From Plutella xylostella (Eukaryota > Arthropoda > Insecta > Lepidoptera > Plutellidae): 64,000 nt of DNA. The stretch spans positions 992,001 through 1,056,000 of the forward strand of contig NC_064002.1 of NCBI RefSeq assembly GCF_932276165.1, read 5' to 3'. The translations under genes and the position numbers were made by a program. Position 1 is the stretch's first letter, and each line of letters begins with the position of its first letter. The notes beneath the pieces were generated by a model. The model searched no databases and was not told the origin of the DNA. It worked only from the letters and a program-made list of their open reading frames with translations. This document shows, piece by piece, positions 10,900 to 22,667 of the stretch.

Positions 10900-11407
10900 T
10901 TTGTATAAGGTGTCTATTATTAATCATATAACATCAGCAATATTTTTCCAGCAGTTATATTTTTTCGTATAACGTAACGTTTCAGTCGGAAATATTTATT
11001 TCATATGGCAACACTGATTGGAAATTGTCATATTCTGTGATTATATTTGCGCGTCAACTTGACTTATGTCGTTCAAGTGTCAATGTTGTTGTGATTTGCG
11101 CTTGCGCACGATGTTTATTGGTCCTTATTTTGGAAAAACTATTATGAATTTGAATAATTTGACCGTTTATATTGCTTCACGGCGAAAAGTATATCATAAT
11201 ATAGTCGATCTCACCGTTATTGAGTGATATAAATGTCTGGAACACACTCGCACAGGTTAGTTAGATGATTCTTTACAGGTTTCACAACTTGATGAGGGAA
11301 AAAAGGTAATATTTTCTATTTATTTGTAGCAGAGGTACACAATATCAATGTTTACTTTTTGGCATCACAGACCAAGCTTCATCAAGCATCACAGAAATAG
11401 ACTTTTC

Positions 11408-11640
11408 CTCCTGCCCTGGCCACCGGTTTGTGCCACCTGCATCGCAGCATACACCCGGCCCTGTGCTCCTGCGCTGGCCGCCGTCTCTTGCCACCTGCAT
11501 CGCAGCGTACACCCGGTCCTGGCCCTGGCCACCGGTTTTTACTACCTGCACCGCTGCATAGACCCAGCCATGCGCTCCTGCCCTGGCGGCTGTGTTGTCC
11601 CACCTGCATCGCTGCGCACACCTGGCACTCCTGTTCTGGT
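11408..11640. repeat. GC-rich minisatellite, right part
   Basis: About four diverged units of 51-58 bases, each built on CCACCTGCATCGCAGC... and a CCTGGCC/GCGCTGGCCGCCG segment, starting near 11431, 11489, 11540 and 11598. Open frames on both strands (74-130 codons) arise from the repeat and are not genes. Confidence 0.75.
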
Positions 11641-13059
11641 TGCCAGATCTAGACGCCCCCTGTCTGGGAAGAGATTTTATGCTCAGCGGAACCGCCTGCA
11701 CTATTGCTAGCACGGTCATCATCATCATCATCATCATCAGCCATCATTGTTAGTGACTTCTTTAGAAGGTATCGTGCGCTATTCATCAGTGATTATGGCA
11801 TATGCGGACGAACGTTTACTGCCAAGGTTGGTCATGTTAGCCATACAAGGGCACACCAACGAAGCCTGAGTACCCACCTGCAGTCGCCGTAGCCGCATCG
11901 GCATGGATGACGACAAATCGGGTAACGTGCACCGCTTCTACAAGTGTTATAGCACTTCAATTTGATGCCTCCGCTGAGGTAGGGTATTCTGTTAAAGCAG
12001 CTTTCTTCTGAACTGCCCAAAGTGACCTGTAGACTGCTCCTGGGGATAGTTGTGCAAGAATTTTTTATTTTTATTTCGATGTCTCTGCTGAAGAAACTGT
12101 CTAATGCAGCTTTTGTTCTAAACTGCCTTAAGATCATTGGACTGCTCATGGGAATGGCGACGCACGGTAAGTACAGGAGCGTTACTCTAAACTGATGAGA
12201 AACGAACGAACGAGAGCTGTCGTGGAATCGGCACGTTTAATACATACAAACAGATAGCTCGCGCTGCAGTGCACTGAAAGTTCGTTTTTCGTCATATAAA
12301 GTGACCCCCCAGACACTATCTTTAAGTGTCATGACACATCGGCAGATTCCAGCTTTGAGTCTTTTCTTTTCTCGGCTGTGAGCAAAGTGAATCCCACCGG
12401 CGGCGAGTGTTCAACCTGAAAGCACTGAGCTAATTCCTGATTTCGTGAAAGTCGCTGTTGCTATACCATACCGCTTCACAAGTTACCGAATTTATTATGA
12501 TTCTACTGTCGGGTGATCATGATCAGAGTGTCATCGCGGTTTCTGAGTGACACCATATTAGCTGTCTTCCTTATGTCCCAGTGGATTGTGAGTGTGTGTC
12601 CGAGCTCTTTGTTGAAAAATGCGTGAACCTCCTACGCAGCAGCTGTCTACTAGTTGTGTATCGAATAAATCGAGTAACGGTGCTCTTGCACGAGACGACT
12701 ACCTTTTGGTAAAATTATAATTTCCACTATTCTGGGAACATGCATATACCTACTGTGTACTGTGTATCACATCACGTGTAGCCGTAGCCCAACTCAATTT
12801 TCTGGGCTAGATAATAAACAATGGCAGTCGTCATTAAATTTCTATGAATTTCGAAGGTCATCATTTGGAGCACAATTCAAAGGGTGAAAGTACCTATTCT
12901 TGCCTAAACGGCTTCTCTAATGAAAATGTATTTTTAATTCGATTCTGGCGCAAACGTTTCATAACTATTTTTCAACACTGTATCTGTTGAAACTACTTAG
13001 ACTGACTGGTTAAGATGCAGACGTGCTGTTTTCACAATTCCATTTTGGTTAAGTTTTGT
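11641..13059. other. non-coding; (CAT)n microsatellite at 11715-11740
   Basis: The ATCATCATCATC run followed by AGCC resembles an RTE tail on the minus strand but lacks the rest of that end. The remainder shows no supported exon; a GTAAGTA donor-like site at 12173 follows ATGGGAATGGCGACGCACG but no exon pairing can be shown. Confidence 0.4.
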
Positions 13060-13267
13060 GACGACCGAATGGCGTAGTGGTTAGTGACCCTGACTACTGA
13101 GCCGAAGGTCCCGGGTTCGATTCCCGGCGGTCTTGGATGTGCCCGTAAAATGGCAATAGGACCGCCCCCTATTACATTGGGACTAACATAACACTCTGGC
13201 GAAAAGTGGGTGCAGCAATACACCTCTGCCTACCCCGCAAGGGAGTACATTAGTACAAGGCGTGAGA
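13060..13267 (+). mobile_element. HaSE-type SINE, internally shortened
   Basis: A tRNA-like head (GGCGTAGTGGTTAGTGAC A box, GGGTTCGATTCCCGG B box) leads into the lepidopteran body ending CAAGGGAGTACATTAGTAC-AAGGCGTGAG. Compared with the full copy at 52826, this copy lacks about 45 bases between the head and the TCTTGGATGTGCCCG body, including the duplicated GATATTTGTT motif. Confidence 0.8.
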
Positions 13268-14914
13268 GAACTGCAATACCAGGTCGCTGAAGTAGGTAAC
13301 CTTCCTTAGCTGGACAACAACAAGCCTTTTTGTTTTAAAGAATGTCGCTGTTATTCGCCGTTCCACTGTCATATCGATGTCCAAGGACTTTTTCTTGGGT
13401 ATAGCTAACTACCTAAGTTTACCTATAGATAGCCGCAAGCTATCTGCTGTTGGCGAACTATCAATTAAAAGTCTGATTGATAAGTCAGGCTCGAGGTGGC
13501 TCGTCCAACTGTCCATGTTCCCGCCACCATGATTGTTGCTTCCACAGATTAGAGAGTCTATCTATGTTGGCTGTCGTTGCATCAGGTCTGATCAGGTACA
13601 ACTAACATCTTTACGTACCATCTTTATTTAATCGAGCTATTTTATTTTGTTTTGTCTTGGTTGACTTAATGGTTTTAAAATCGAACCGACCAGAAAGCTT
13701 TGTGTATTCTACTTAACACGCTTCAACATTCATAACCTACAACAATGTAAGTAGGTACCTACGTACCTTTGAAGGTGCAACAAGGCGAAGCCTAAATTAA
13801 GGTTTTGGCCGGGACCTGCCCTTAGTATTGACGAACATACCTAAAGGTGACCTTGTTAATGTTTTTCATATGAAGTACTGAACATTTTACTTATCCTGGG
13901 GGCATGACTGATCATTTACTTACGCAGTTAAGACATTTTAGCCGGTTTTCATTTATCAACTATTATAATTGTTATTGTTGTGTTAATCAATCTTTATTAA
14001 TTGATGTCATCTACCAAGGAATGCTGCCAGAACTCATAATATTCACACATGATGATACAGAATGATAGTAGCCAACAAAATCGGTGCAAAGGCTTATAAA
14101 ATAACTTTCCTTCCTAGTAGGACTGCACAGGAACTCGTTAACCGCCGAGTTAGTTAGAATACAAAATTAGACTGTGTGTTACTTGTCAATCTAGAATATG
14201 AATATGGTGACCTGCATCATGTTTTGAAAAACTGCATACTTAGTTATCCGCCAGTGTCACAGCCTTCATCTAATCTTTTCCAGTAGCTGATGAGGCTGTG
14301 ATATTTAGTAAAATTATCTTCCCTTCAAGCACCACTCCTCGTTCCAAGGACTAGATGCCGCGCCAGGTGTTGCAGGCCGTGTCGTCGTACGGGGCTGACT
14401 GAGCAGGTCCACGAGGCTCCAGGGTCGGCTGCTGCATTTCTGAGGTCAGTCCAGAATTACATACCCTAGTCAGCATGTGCTGGCCTGAGCCCCAGCGGCT
14501 TGGATCGATATTCTACATTTTACAGCTTTTAAATATTGTTGCAAAGTATTTCACTGGTTCCATCCATTCGGCTAGTGTATGTTAAAAATATTGCCTTGAC
14601 AATAACAAGATTTTGATTAATAATTACATACTTATAAGTATTGCTTTCGAAGAGGCACTGTGTGTATCCATATGTATAATACCTACCTATATGTATAGGT
14701 ACATACCTTCCATAACTTTCTGACAAGTCACGAATAATAAGGAAGTACTTAAGTCTTATGTATACTTATACCTTTCTTTTTAGTATATCTACTACCTAGA
14801 AATCTATGCATTATAAATTTATAGATTCAAATATTTATCTACTGATATACTCATCAGTAGCTTATGGGTCACAGTTGGTTTTCTCTCCACCATGCGATAA
14901 TAAACACATCTCAC
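13268..14914. other. non-coding, nothing recognised
   Basis: No supported exon, RNA gene or transposon end. A moderately GC-rich patch at 14330-14510 has no open frame of note. Confidence 0.45.
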
Positions 14915-15256
14915 AATGTTTAACTAGGTTTCAGATAGGCTCAGACTACATAATAGACGCATTTTTCCTGAAATAAAAATGACATATTATGTATCTAGCC
15001 TATCTGAAACCTAGTCATTTCTGCATGGTGATATTACAACTGAGGCGCGCGGGCGACTCACTCTATTTATATAGGCACCCGCACCTTGCAAACTAAAGGT
15101 GGAGAGAAAAATGGACTTTATTTAACTGTCACTGTGACCCTTATGATGCCGAACACGGAGAAAGTCGAAACGCCATATCTCACAATGTTTAACTAGGTCT
15201 CAGATAGGCTAGATACATAATATGTCATTTTTATTTCAGGAAAAATGCGTCTATTT
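14915..15256 (-). repeat. second copy of TATA/initiator repeat, with inverted arms
   Basis: 15034-15215 is the reverse complement of 5568-5756, including TATATAAATA (15064-15073) and TCAGTT (15038-15043) on the minus strand. It is bracketed by a 60-65 base inverted repeat: 14951-15013 (AATAGACGCATTTTTCCTG...) pairs with 15190-15255 (...CAGGAAAAATGCGTCTATT). The block at 14919-14956 is a further direct copy of the CAATGTTTAACTAGG segment. The architecture suggests a foldback-like element or a rearranged LTR. Confidence 0.55.
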
Positions 15257-18200
15257 AACACGGTCATCTTGGTCGCTGTTTAGCACCTACATGACCTCTC
15301 GCTGTTTCCACGCTCGTACTCGTACGTACATCAGCGGTAATAATTTAATAAATACAAACAGGCGAGCACAATCGGCAGAGAACATTATTAACATAAATCA
15401 GTAGATTCCTCGAGGGCAGGCCCGAATAAGGCTAGGTCCGACTGAGCACACGAAATGTTGTGTTTGCACTGACAGTGCTAATAAATTGAACATTCGATGC
15501 AGTGCGCGCTGACCTCAGTGCCTGCTGGTATGAAGAACTTATGTGCCCAGTGTACCCACTTCCTTGTATTTGTTGAAAAGGCTGAAACAATAACGACTTA
15601 TACGTACTTATATATATAAAAAAACGCTGTTTTAAGCTGTTTGCGTAGTTAATTAGTTATGTATCGGATTTCACTTACAGGTAAGTTCGTTTGATGACAT
15701 AATTTTGACTTTAAATTTGACAATTAAGTATAAAAAAAATATTAAAGATATTTTTACGAATAAGGTCTGCACATCTACCTACTATTATTATGTGTGTATG
15801 TATTCACTGTTAGCTTATTATGAAGATGTTGCCTTTCTATCTTTGATCAAACATACTCAACACACACCTGTAGGTGAGGGCTTGAACTTTGGCAAAGCCT
15901 TAATACTTAAGTGATTTACACTTAAGAAAGGTTCATAGTTGACATTTACCATGCAATCACACCTTTATTTGTACTATCTTCATCTTAGAAACCCCGCACC
16001 GATCCCATTAACCAAAAAAATATTATGATAAGTCTTTGTATTGTTCTATTGTTATAATCTTGCATTATTATTTTCGGACACTTATCATTTGTTTAAACTT
16101 TGTGGCTTTATCTGTCATCAGAGGTTTACTGGCCTCGGAGTATTAAATGTCTATTATGTTGGTATATAAAAATATAAGGTAGAATACAGGTTTTTAGAAT
16201 ATTGTTGGTTGGTTTCAGGTGATGATGATTTTGAACGAATATTGAAAACGTGTAATTTTTTTACTTCCCTACTACGAAACAAAAAAAAAAACTTTATTGG
16301 TCACTAATCCTTTTAGTAATCAAGAGTAGATATTTCTTACGAATTCAAATGTCGTAAATAAAATTAATGTTTTACAAAATGATGACTGAACTGAAGTCAT
16401 TCCCTTTCGGTTCCCAATATGCCCTTTCTAAAATCTAGTACCTAAACGGGAATGTACATTTTGTAAGATGATGATGCATTCTCAGTCACTCTCACCTCAC
16501 TTATCTCACTACACCACTACACTACCTCTAGAATAATTGATACTCAATATTTACACTGACGTTCGAGTAATTTCGCCCACAAAATTGGTAATCACACGAT
16601 ACCTACTTAAGTAATATTACTTTACCTTCTAATAAACACTCCTTCAATGTAACATGGTTTTAATCACTCAAGTACTAAGAGCTATATTTCCGTGCATAGA
16701 CCATTGGATTTTAGCATAGTATTAAGTAGACTAGACTGTATTGCATAGTAGCACATTCCTGGAGATTTTGCTCTAGAATCTAGATCTACACAGCGACCTA
16801 CACTGGGCAGCTAGGATATTGACACACGATTGAGCTAATTCGTACACCTGTGCTTTTTACACTCATGCCCGAAGAATTTATTAAGCTAGTTAAATATTTT
16901 TGTGTTTTTTTTTTATATTAGTCTTAGTTTTTTACCCTACTCATGCACGTAGATAATATTACCTAAATACTTATAAGAACAATGGAAATTTTCATACGCT
17001 GTATATAGTAAAGACATAAATATTTTCTTTACATTTAAAGCAACTTTTTTTGTATTTTAATATTTAAATCGTAATTATATCGTATAGTAAGGAATAGGAA
17101 CTAAATTAAATACATCAGAGTAGGAAAACCATATGACACTGTATTATTTATTATTAATTGTATTATTTATCTAAAGAATTGTGATAAAGGCGTGGTATCT
17201 TGGTCATGAATTTATGAATCAAAATATATCTGGTATGCAATAATACTTTACTTCAGTGCGCAATTAAGATTTTATCTCTGACCATATTGGGCAAAAATAC
17301 GGAAATATAATGTTAAGTGCCTAAGCATATAAAACAGATAAAGCTTATATACCACATAATATATTTTTTCTTTAGTAGTTTGACAAAGTTAACTTGCCAA
17401 TTGGTAAAATATATTAGATTACTTTTTGAACTAAATGTAAGTATGCGTAGGTATAGACGATTTTACAAAAGACAAATTCATAAATATTGTAATAAAGGAG
17501 AATGGCCATTTCTCTATGGCGCCATGACCCAGAGCGGCCATTGATGAAACATACACTGATGTGTAGTCCGTGACTACAGCATATACTGGTATTAATTTTA
17601 TTATTATGAAGCATGGGAGAACGAAGATGTAGGTGCTGAAAGATCAAGTCTTTCTACTGTACTAGATGTTACCCTCGAGCTAAAAATTGATTTTAAAAGT
17701 GTTCCCGTGGGAATTCCTGGATAAAAAAGTATTTTATGTTACTTCGGGATAACGGGAACTTGAATAGAATGAAATAATTTTTGAAATTGGTCTCTTTATA
17801 AAAATAGGTTTCTGAGTGTGAAATGTGCAAAAATAATTATGATATTATTTGCATAAATAAAGTCATGTAATACATTTTGTGATGCGCTTTGTATTGGGAA
17901 TCCCATGATTTAGATTATAAAACTTATTTGTGCGTGTACCATTCATCAAAATCTTATTTAACGAAAAAAAAATATTTAATTAATTTACTTTTGAACCCTA
18001 ATATCTCAAGAACCCCATGGTTTAGATTTTTTTTAATATTTTTCCCTGATAATATACATTTTTATCAATAACTTAAAATAGGTTTGGTTAGTGGCTGCTA
18101 ACTTATGCAAAGCGGGTCAGGTTTCGCCATTCTTCTTTGCAATATTCACAAACAAAACAAACTTCCTTCGTTAAACGTCCGTCCTTGTTTTGACGGAAAC

Positions 18201-18780
18201 AGGTTTTTGTGTCGTCTCACTATTGACACAAACATGAATATGCATGTGATAATACGTAGGTTATATGTTTAGAAAGTATCTTGCTTGTATTGTACATTAT
18301 GCAAAACTGGGGCAAGTCTATGTTTAAGAAATAAACAAAACAAGCTGAATGAAAATGTTTGGTTTTTTAATTTATACCTAACTTTTCCTCATTGAAAGAA
18401 CGGTGTTCTGTCTTTTCCATCAGATATTTGGTATAAATATAGCTATGGTCTATCTATCTATGTATCATGGCGAGCTGATTTTCCGAATTTAGCCTCTTAG
18501 GTGGGCCATTATGCGTGAAATATCTCGTGAATAATCTTGTTCTCAAGCATAAATTGCGCATGGCTTCATGATTTTAATTTAATCGAATCCTAGAAATATT
18601 AACACAGTAAGTGAATATTTTAACGTTTAAAACTATTAAGCCACCCAAGCTCACACCAGAAAGCCAGTAGACGACCTAGGTTGCTCATGACTTCCCGGAG
18701 GGACCCCAGAAATCCGATGGTTTTTGATCGTAGTGTCTCCACGCCTTTGCAATGGTGCTACGTGGACCAATTAATTTGAT
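15257..18780. other. AT-rich non-coding DNA
   Basis: No supported gene. A fragment of Helitron-like sequence (TTCCCGTGGGAATTCC then GGATAAAAA) lies at 17702-17735. The few frames of 60-77 codons have no domain and AT-driven composition. Confidence 0.45.
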
Positions 18781-18784
18781 GATC

Positions 18785-18812
18785 GAATGTTGTAGTGGTT
18801 AGTGACCCTAGG
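18785..18812 (+). mobile_element. SINE head fragment
   Basis: GAATGTTGTAGTGGTTAGTGACC matches the first bases of the HaSE-type tRNA head and then stops. A body of the opposite orientation follows within 50 bases. Confidence 0.5.
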
Positions 18813-18860
18813 GTCTTAAAGATTAGTTTGAAGAACCATTCCTCACATACCACACATACA

Positions 18861-19032
18861 CTCACGCCTTGTACTAATGTACTCCCTTGCGGGGTAGGCA
18901 GAGGTGCATTGCTGCACCCACTTTTCGCCAGTATTATGTTTAGTCCCAATGTAATAGGGGGCGAGCCTATTGCCATTTTACGGGCACATCCAAGACCCGA
19001 GAACAAATATCTGTGTTTAAACAAATATCTGA
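18861..19032 (-). mobile_element. HaSE-type SINE, 5'-truncated
   Basis: The minus-strand body runs from the GATATTTGTT repeat to CAAGGCGTGAG. The tRNA-like head is missing, as expected of incomplete reverse transcription. Confidence 0.75.
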
Positions 19033-19501
19033 CATACCAACATGATGTTGAAAAACCTATAGTTGTGACAGAATTCGCTTAATTTCTTCACAACTATTTC
19101 ATTATCTGTTCCCATAGCGAATATGTTCTAACAATGAGAAAGTTAATGCCTTTAAACCCTTTGTTCCCAGCCAGTCACACCTCAACCAGTCACACTGTTA
19201 CTCGTTGGGAATTTTATACTATAAAATTCCCATCAGTCCACACTCTGTTACTCGTTGAAACACCCCTTTCCTTCATTCCCAACGTGTCACATACAACTGT
19301 AACACTGTAACTAGTTGGGACTATGAAAATAAAAATTCCCAACAAGTCACAGTAACTTGTTGGGATTTTCAATTTAGAATTTTCCACCATAGACCAAACC
19401 GATTATAGAATAGAATACACTTTATTTGTACACCCCAAAAGAATAATAAAATATACAAGTTGTAACTTAATTTGGATGCGGAAAGCAAAATATCACATCC
19501 A

Positions 19502-19560
19502 GTGCTTTGGGAGAGGCCTACGTCCAGCAGTGGACTGCTATAGGCTAAAGATGATGAACC
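19502..19560 (+). mobile_element. RTE-clade LINE 3' end fragment
   Basis: GGGAGAGGCCTACGTCCAGC followed by AGTGGACTGCTATAGGC and a GATGATG-like tail: the terminal part of the RTE family, inserted in the element described at 19136-20935. Confidence 0.6.
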
Positions 19561-19562
19561 TA

Positions 19563-19620
19563 ATTAGGGTACAAAAGGCGGTCCTATCACTAAAAGCGAT
19601 CTCTGCCAGACAACCTTTGG
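19563..19620 (-). mobile_element. CR1-like LINE 3' hairpin fragment
   Basis: The minus strand reads GGTTGTCTGGCAGAGATCGC-TTTTAGTGAT followed by AGGACCGCCTTTTGTACC, the conserved 3' end shared with copies at 24737, 33117 and 55757. Confidence 0.6.
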
Positions 19621-20277
19621 ATGGAGCGAATAAGAGATTAGGGTAGATGGCGCTAGTGAAACCTCATCAAGTCTTTTGAGCCAATACAAGAGTCCAATGG
19701 ATCTGAATTCCACCATATGCGATAACTATAACTACTACATGGCTGTTATGCAAATTAGTAATATTAAGTTTTAACTAGTTTAAGTTTTCCGAATAAAATA
19801 AATAAATAAGTACGTAAGTACTAGATCGGTGTTGGTCCCCATAATTTTCGCCATTATTTTGGGATCATCTGCATCTTCCGTCTATGTCCGAGGCGCGCCC
19901 GCGGTGTAAGCGCCAGATCATCATTAATCTGCGGTAGTTACTTCGGAAGTACCTAATTATTTCTTCATGGTGAAGCAGAGCAGATATGAGTCGATAAGTA
20001 AATATCAAACTGCCATAAAGTCACCTCCACGCAAAATTTGGGAAATGAAAGTTTTCATTTTCTCTATTATTTTGTGGCTACTGCTGTACTACCCACCCAG
20101 TATCTATCTATCATTCATAGAAAAAAAATGATTGGATTTTTCAATTCGGTTTTGATTTTATAATTTTATTGTTAACTAGTTTAATAAAACTTATTTGATT
20201 GTTCGGAATATTTATTTCTATTTTCATACTTTTTCAAGAAACGAAAATAAAAAAAATCGTAATATGAAATACTTATA

Positions 20278-20646
20278 CAGTGTGTTGTTTTTCGGACCCG
20301 ACAAACTTTAAGGGTTTCTACGAGTAATATCATCGAGAAAAAACCCCCATATGTGGAGGTCTAAGTAACTTAAATTACATTTTCTTCTTCGTTTAGAAAA
20401 TCATCTCGAGATTTAAACGCCTTACGGACATGAAATAAAATGCTATTATCCGCAAAAAGTCATCTCTATTCATTTAAAATATTCACAACTGCTTAAAAGT
20501 TACATAAAAAAATTTCAAAACAACTTTAAAATGGCCGCCATTTCTAGAATATTGAGATTTGACCCCACATATGGGGGGTTTTTCTCGATGAAATTACTCG
20601 TAGAATCCACCCTTAAAGTTTGTCGGGTCCGAAAAACAACACACTG
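20278..20646. mobile_element. MITE with about 85-base inverted repeats, TA target
   Basis: CAGTGTGTTGTTTTTCGGAC at the left pairs with its complement at the right. Pairing extends with few mismatches for roughly 85 bases, through TTCTACGAGTAATATCATCG and CCCATATGTGG. TA flanks both ends (20276-20277, 20647-20648), as in Tc1/mariner relatives. A 136-codon frame starting inside it runs out into flanking DNA and has no domain. Confidence 0.8.
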
Positions 20647-20935
20647 TATAAGTCACAGTACATATCACTGGTTAGGCATCATCATCACTGAACAAATCTT
20701 AACGAGTAATGGGAGAACAGTTGGGAATTTTCTAGTTTATGTTCCCATCCAGTTACAGCGGCTGGTTTGGAATTCAGAAATAAATCATTCCCAACGAGTA
20801 ACACTCCCATCGAGTAACACTGTGACTAGATGGCACACTTTTCATGAAGAATTCCCAACTGTATACAGTGTGACAGGTTTGATGTGTGACTCGATGGGAA
20901 CAAAGGCTTTAAACAATTACATTACTAACTCAATT

Positions 20936-22130
20936 AACTAACATTAGTATGATGTAGTTCTATGTATTTACAGCTAATAACTTCCCACGCAAAACCACCT
21001 AATTGGTAGTATAATAATGATGTAAGATTCGATGACATGAATTTTTATTGTATAGGTACAGCCAGGGCAAAGAAAGCTGACCCCTCTCGGGTAGCATTGT
21101 CACACTAAGAGGGGTCAGGTTTACAATATAATTTAATTGAAATACCCTAACCAACGTTAAAAATCTCCGATATTTAACACTAAAAGTCGCATTACTTTTG
21201 AACGGCTAAGTCGATTTTGATAAAATATGTCTAAGAACACTCGGGCCAATATTAACTATGACATAAAAAAAACGAATCGAAAATCGACAATTACACAGAT
21301 CCCCATCCCTCTTCTTTGTCGGGGGTTACATTTAAGAGTATGATAAGCAGAGCCTCTTTTTCAGGTAACCTTTGGGTGAATGAAAGACTTATATAATAAT
21401 TGAGGAAGGCTTACACATAAGTATTGCATTTGAATAAGTAAGACATATATTTTTGTCTACTGTACCTACAAATAATTGTACTTAAAATAATTATTATATC
21501 TCCAATGAATGGTATTATTAAGTACCTTATGAATGGAAGTAGCTTTATTGTAATTATAGTTAATTATTACGTATCTTTATGTAACTATGCGTTTTGTAGT
21601 CAGAGGTCATTGTGTGGGTCAATTTTTATTGTCTGATTATTGGGGTAACTAGCATTTTCTGAGGTTACATGACCATATCTCGTCTCTTTTTTATGTAGCT
21701 TTTATTGTTAGGATTGGATCGCTCATTAGTTAGTAACTCTGGAGGTTATTTCGAGGGTTCTGGGTTCAATCTCTGTCCGGAGCAGATTGTTCTCGGGTTT
21801 TCTATAATAAATGTTTCTGTTGTGAGATATCTCTTTGGATTGGCTGACTATGGTAATGACTGCTAATGCTGAAAAATTGCATATACCTTAGCAAATCTTC
21901 ATATTTGTTTATATATACCTAGATGTTTATAAATAATGCTTAATGATTCTGCCAAATGATGTGATCGAAGATATCACTTACCATTCAAATCGGAATGTAA
22001 TTTGATCCTCATCAATCATTGGCCAATTACTACATTACAACTTCGGTGATGGGTGTTGAAATAATATGTCTCAGTGTTTCCCAAAGTACCTACACAGAAT
22101 TGATAGCAAAAAATATTATGTACACTCACG
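20936..22130. other. non-coding; small hairpin at 21078-21118
   Basis: TGACCCCTCT and AGAGGGGTCA pair across about 20 bases. A GGGTCAGGTTT string recurs at 18113, 21111 and 61126, so a small dispersed repeat is likely. Otherwise nothing was recognised. Confidence 0.4.
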
Positions 22131-22357
22131 GCCAATGAAAAGTTTCCACTGAGAAAAGCACCAAATTACTTCTAAACGAAAAAGGCTAGCTTAATGCCGT
22201 CTTCTGCAACATTGAAGTACATTTAACAGAGCATCAGGATATTAACAACTAAAATCGGTAATATTTTGTTCCAATTTTAAATTAAATCTTTGAATGAATT
22301 GGGGTCTTTTGTAGTCGGAATTTTGCGAGTGGAACTTTTTCATTGCCCGGCAGTGTA
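22131..22357 (+). mobile_element. CACTCACG-type MITE, intact copy
   Basis: Runs from TACACTCACGGCCAATGAAA to its imperfect complement TTTCATTGCCCGG-CAGTGTA. The interior holds CTAGCTTAATGCCGTCTTC and GCAACATTGAAGTA. TA at the ends suggests a Tc1/mariner-type target. It is the reference copy for the family in this window. Confidence 0.75.
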
Positions 22358-22404
22358 TTTCATAATAGAGTAGGTATATAACATTATGATGCCTAATATA
22401 TTTT

Positions 22405-22606
22405 CTAAGTCATACCACCAAACTACTCCCAAACAGAAAAGGCTAGCTTAATTACGCCATATGCAATATTGAAGTAGGTAAATTTAAGAGCGCATCAGAA
22501 TAATACCATAAAAATATTAATATAGTGTTCAAATTTTAAACTAAATGTTTTAAAAAAGTCAAAAAAATTTGGGGTCTTTTGGTGTTGGCATTTTATGGGT
22601 GGAACA
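22405..22606 (+). mobile_element. CACTCACG-type MITE, ends eroded
   Basis: The interior (AAAAGGCTAGCTTAATTACG, GCAATATTGAAGTAGG, TTTGGGGTCTTTTGG) matches the copy just upstream. The left repeat is lost and only GGGTGGAAC of the right repeat remains. Confidence 0.65.
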
Positions 22607-22667
22607 TATGGTATATTGCTACTGCAACTGTGCTTACTTGTGATTCGAACGTTGTCGTGACAATATC

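Larger units (their letters stand above)
6579..11407 (-). mobile_element. full-length CR1-like non-LTR retrotransposon (LINE)
   Basis: Minus-strand element of about 4.8 kb: a 5' UTR (11407 down to about 10900), ORF1 (10899-9760), ORF2 (9767-6876), a 3' UTR, and a 3' end of TTTGAA hexamers (plus strand AAATTCAAATTC at 6579-6617). Both ORFs are open, so the copy is recent. The boundaries are defined by the minisatellite on either side; a duplication longer than CTC is not visible, which is usual for CR1 relatives. Clade assignment rests on the coiled-coil/esterase ORF1, the AP endonuclease and the absence of RNase H. Confidence 0.85.
19136..20935. mobile_element. unclassified DNA element with subterminal repeat clusters
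   Basis: The outer ends are inverted: CCTTTGTTCCCA (19158-19169) faces TGGGAACAAAGG (20895-20906), with TTTAAA just outside on both sides. For about 230 bases inside each end the sequence is packed with versions of TTCCCAACGAGTAACA in both orientations (for example 19197, 19248, 19276, 19308, 19335-19369, 20706-20740, 20790-20835, 20863-20900). Such clusters are typical of transposase-binding subterminal repeats. The interior is filled by later insertions and has no transposase frame. Superfamily not recognised. Confidence 0.55.

Noticed and set aside
11345..11737. Arg/Gly-rich frames of 74-130 codons on both strands
   Set aside because: They are translations of the GC-rich minisatellite.
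12140..12175. Possible first exon of the kinase gene (ATGGGAATGGCGACGCACG before GTAAGTA)
   Set aside because: The phase would fit, but it encodes no signal peptide and nothing else supports a 36 kb intron to it.
13032..13223. 63-codon minus-strand frame, and similar frames at 33521-33761 and 52776-53027
   Set aside because: They lie within HaSE-type SINE copies and repeat the same peptide; they are not genes.
15661..15680. Another possible first exon (ATG then ACAG/GTAAGT)
   Set aside because: Phase fits but only seven codons without signal-peptide character; such sites are expected by chance.
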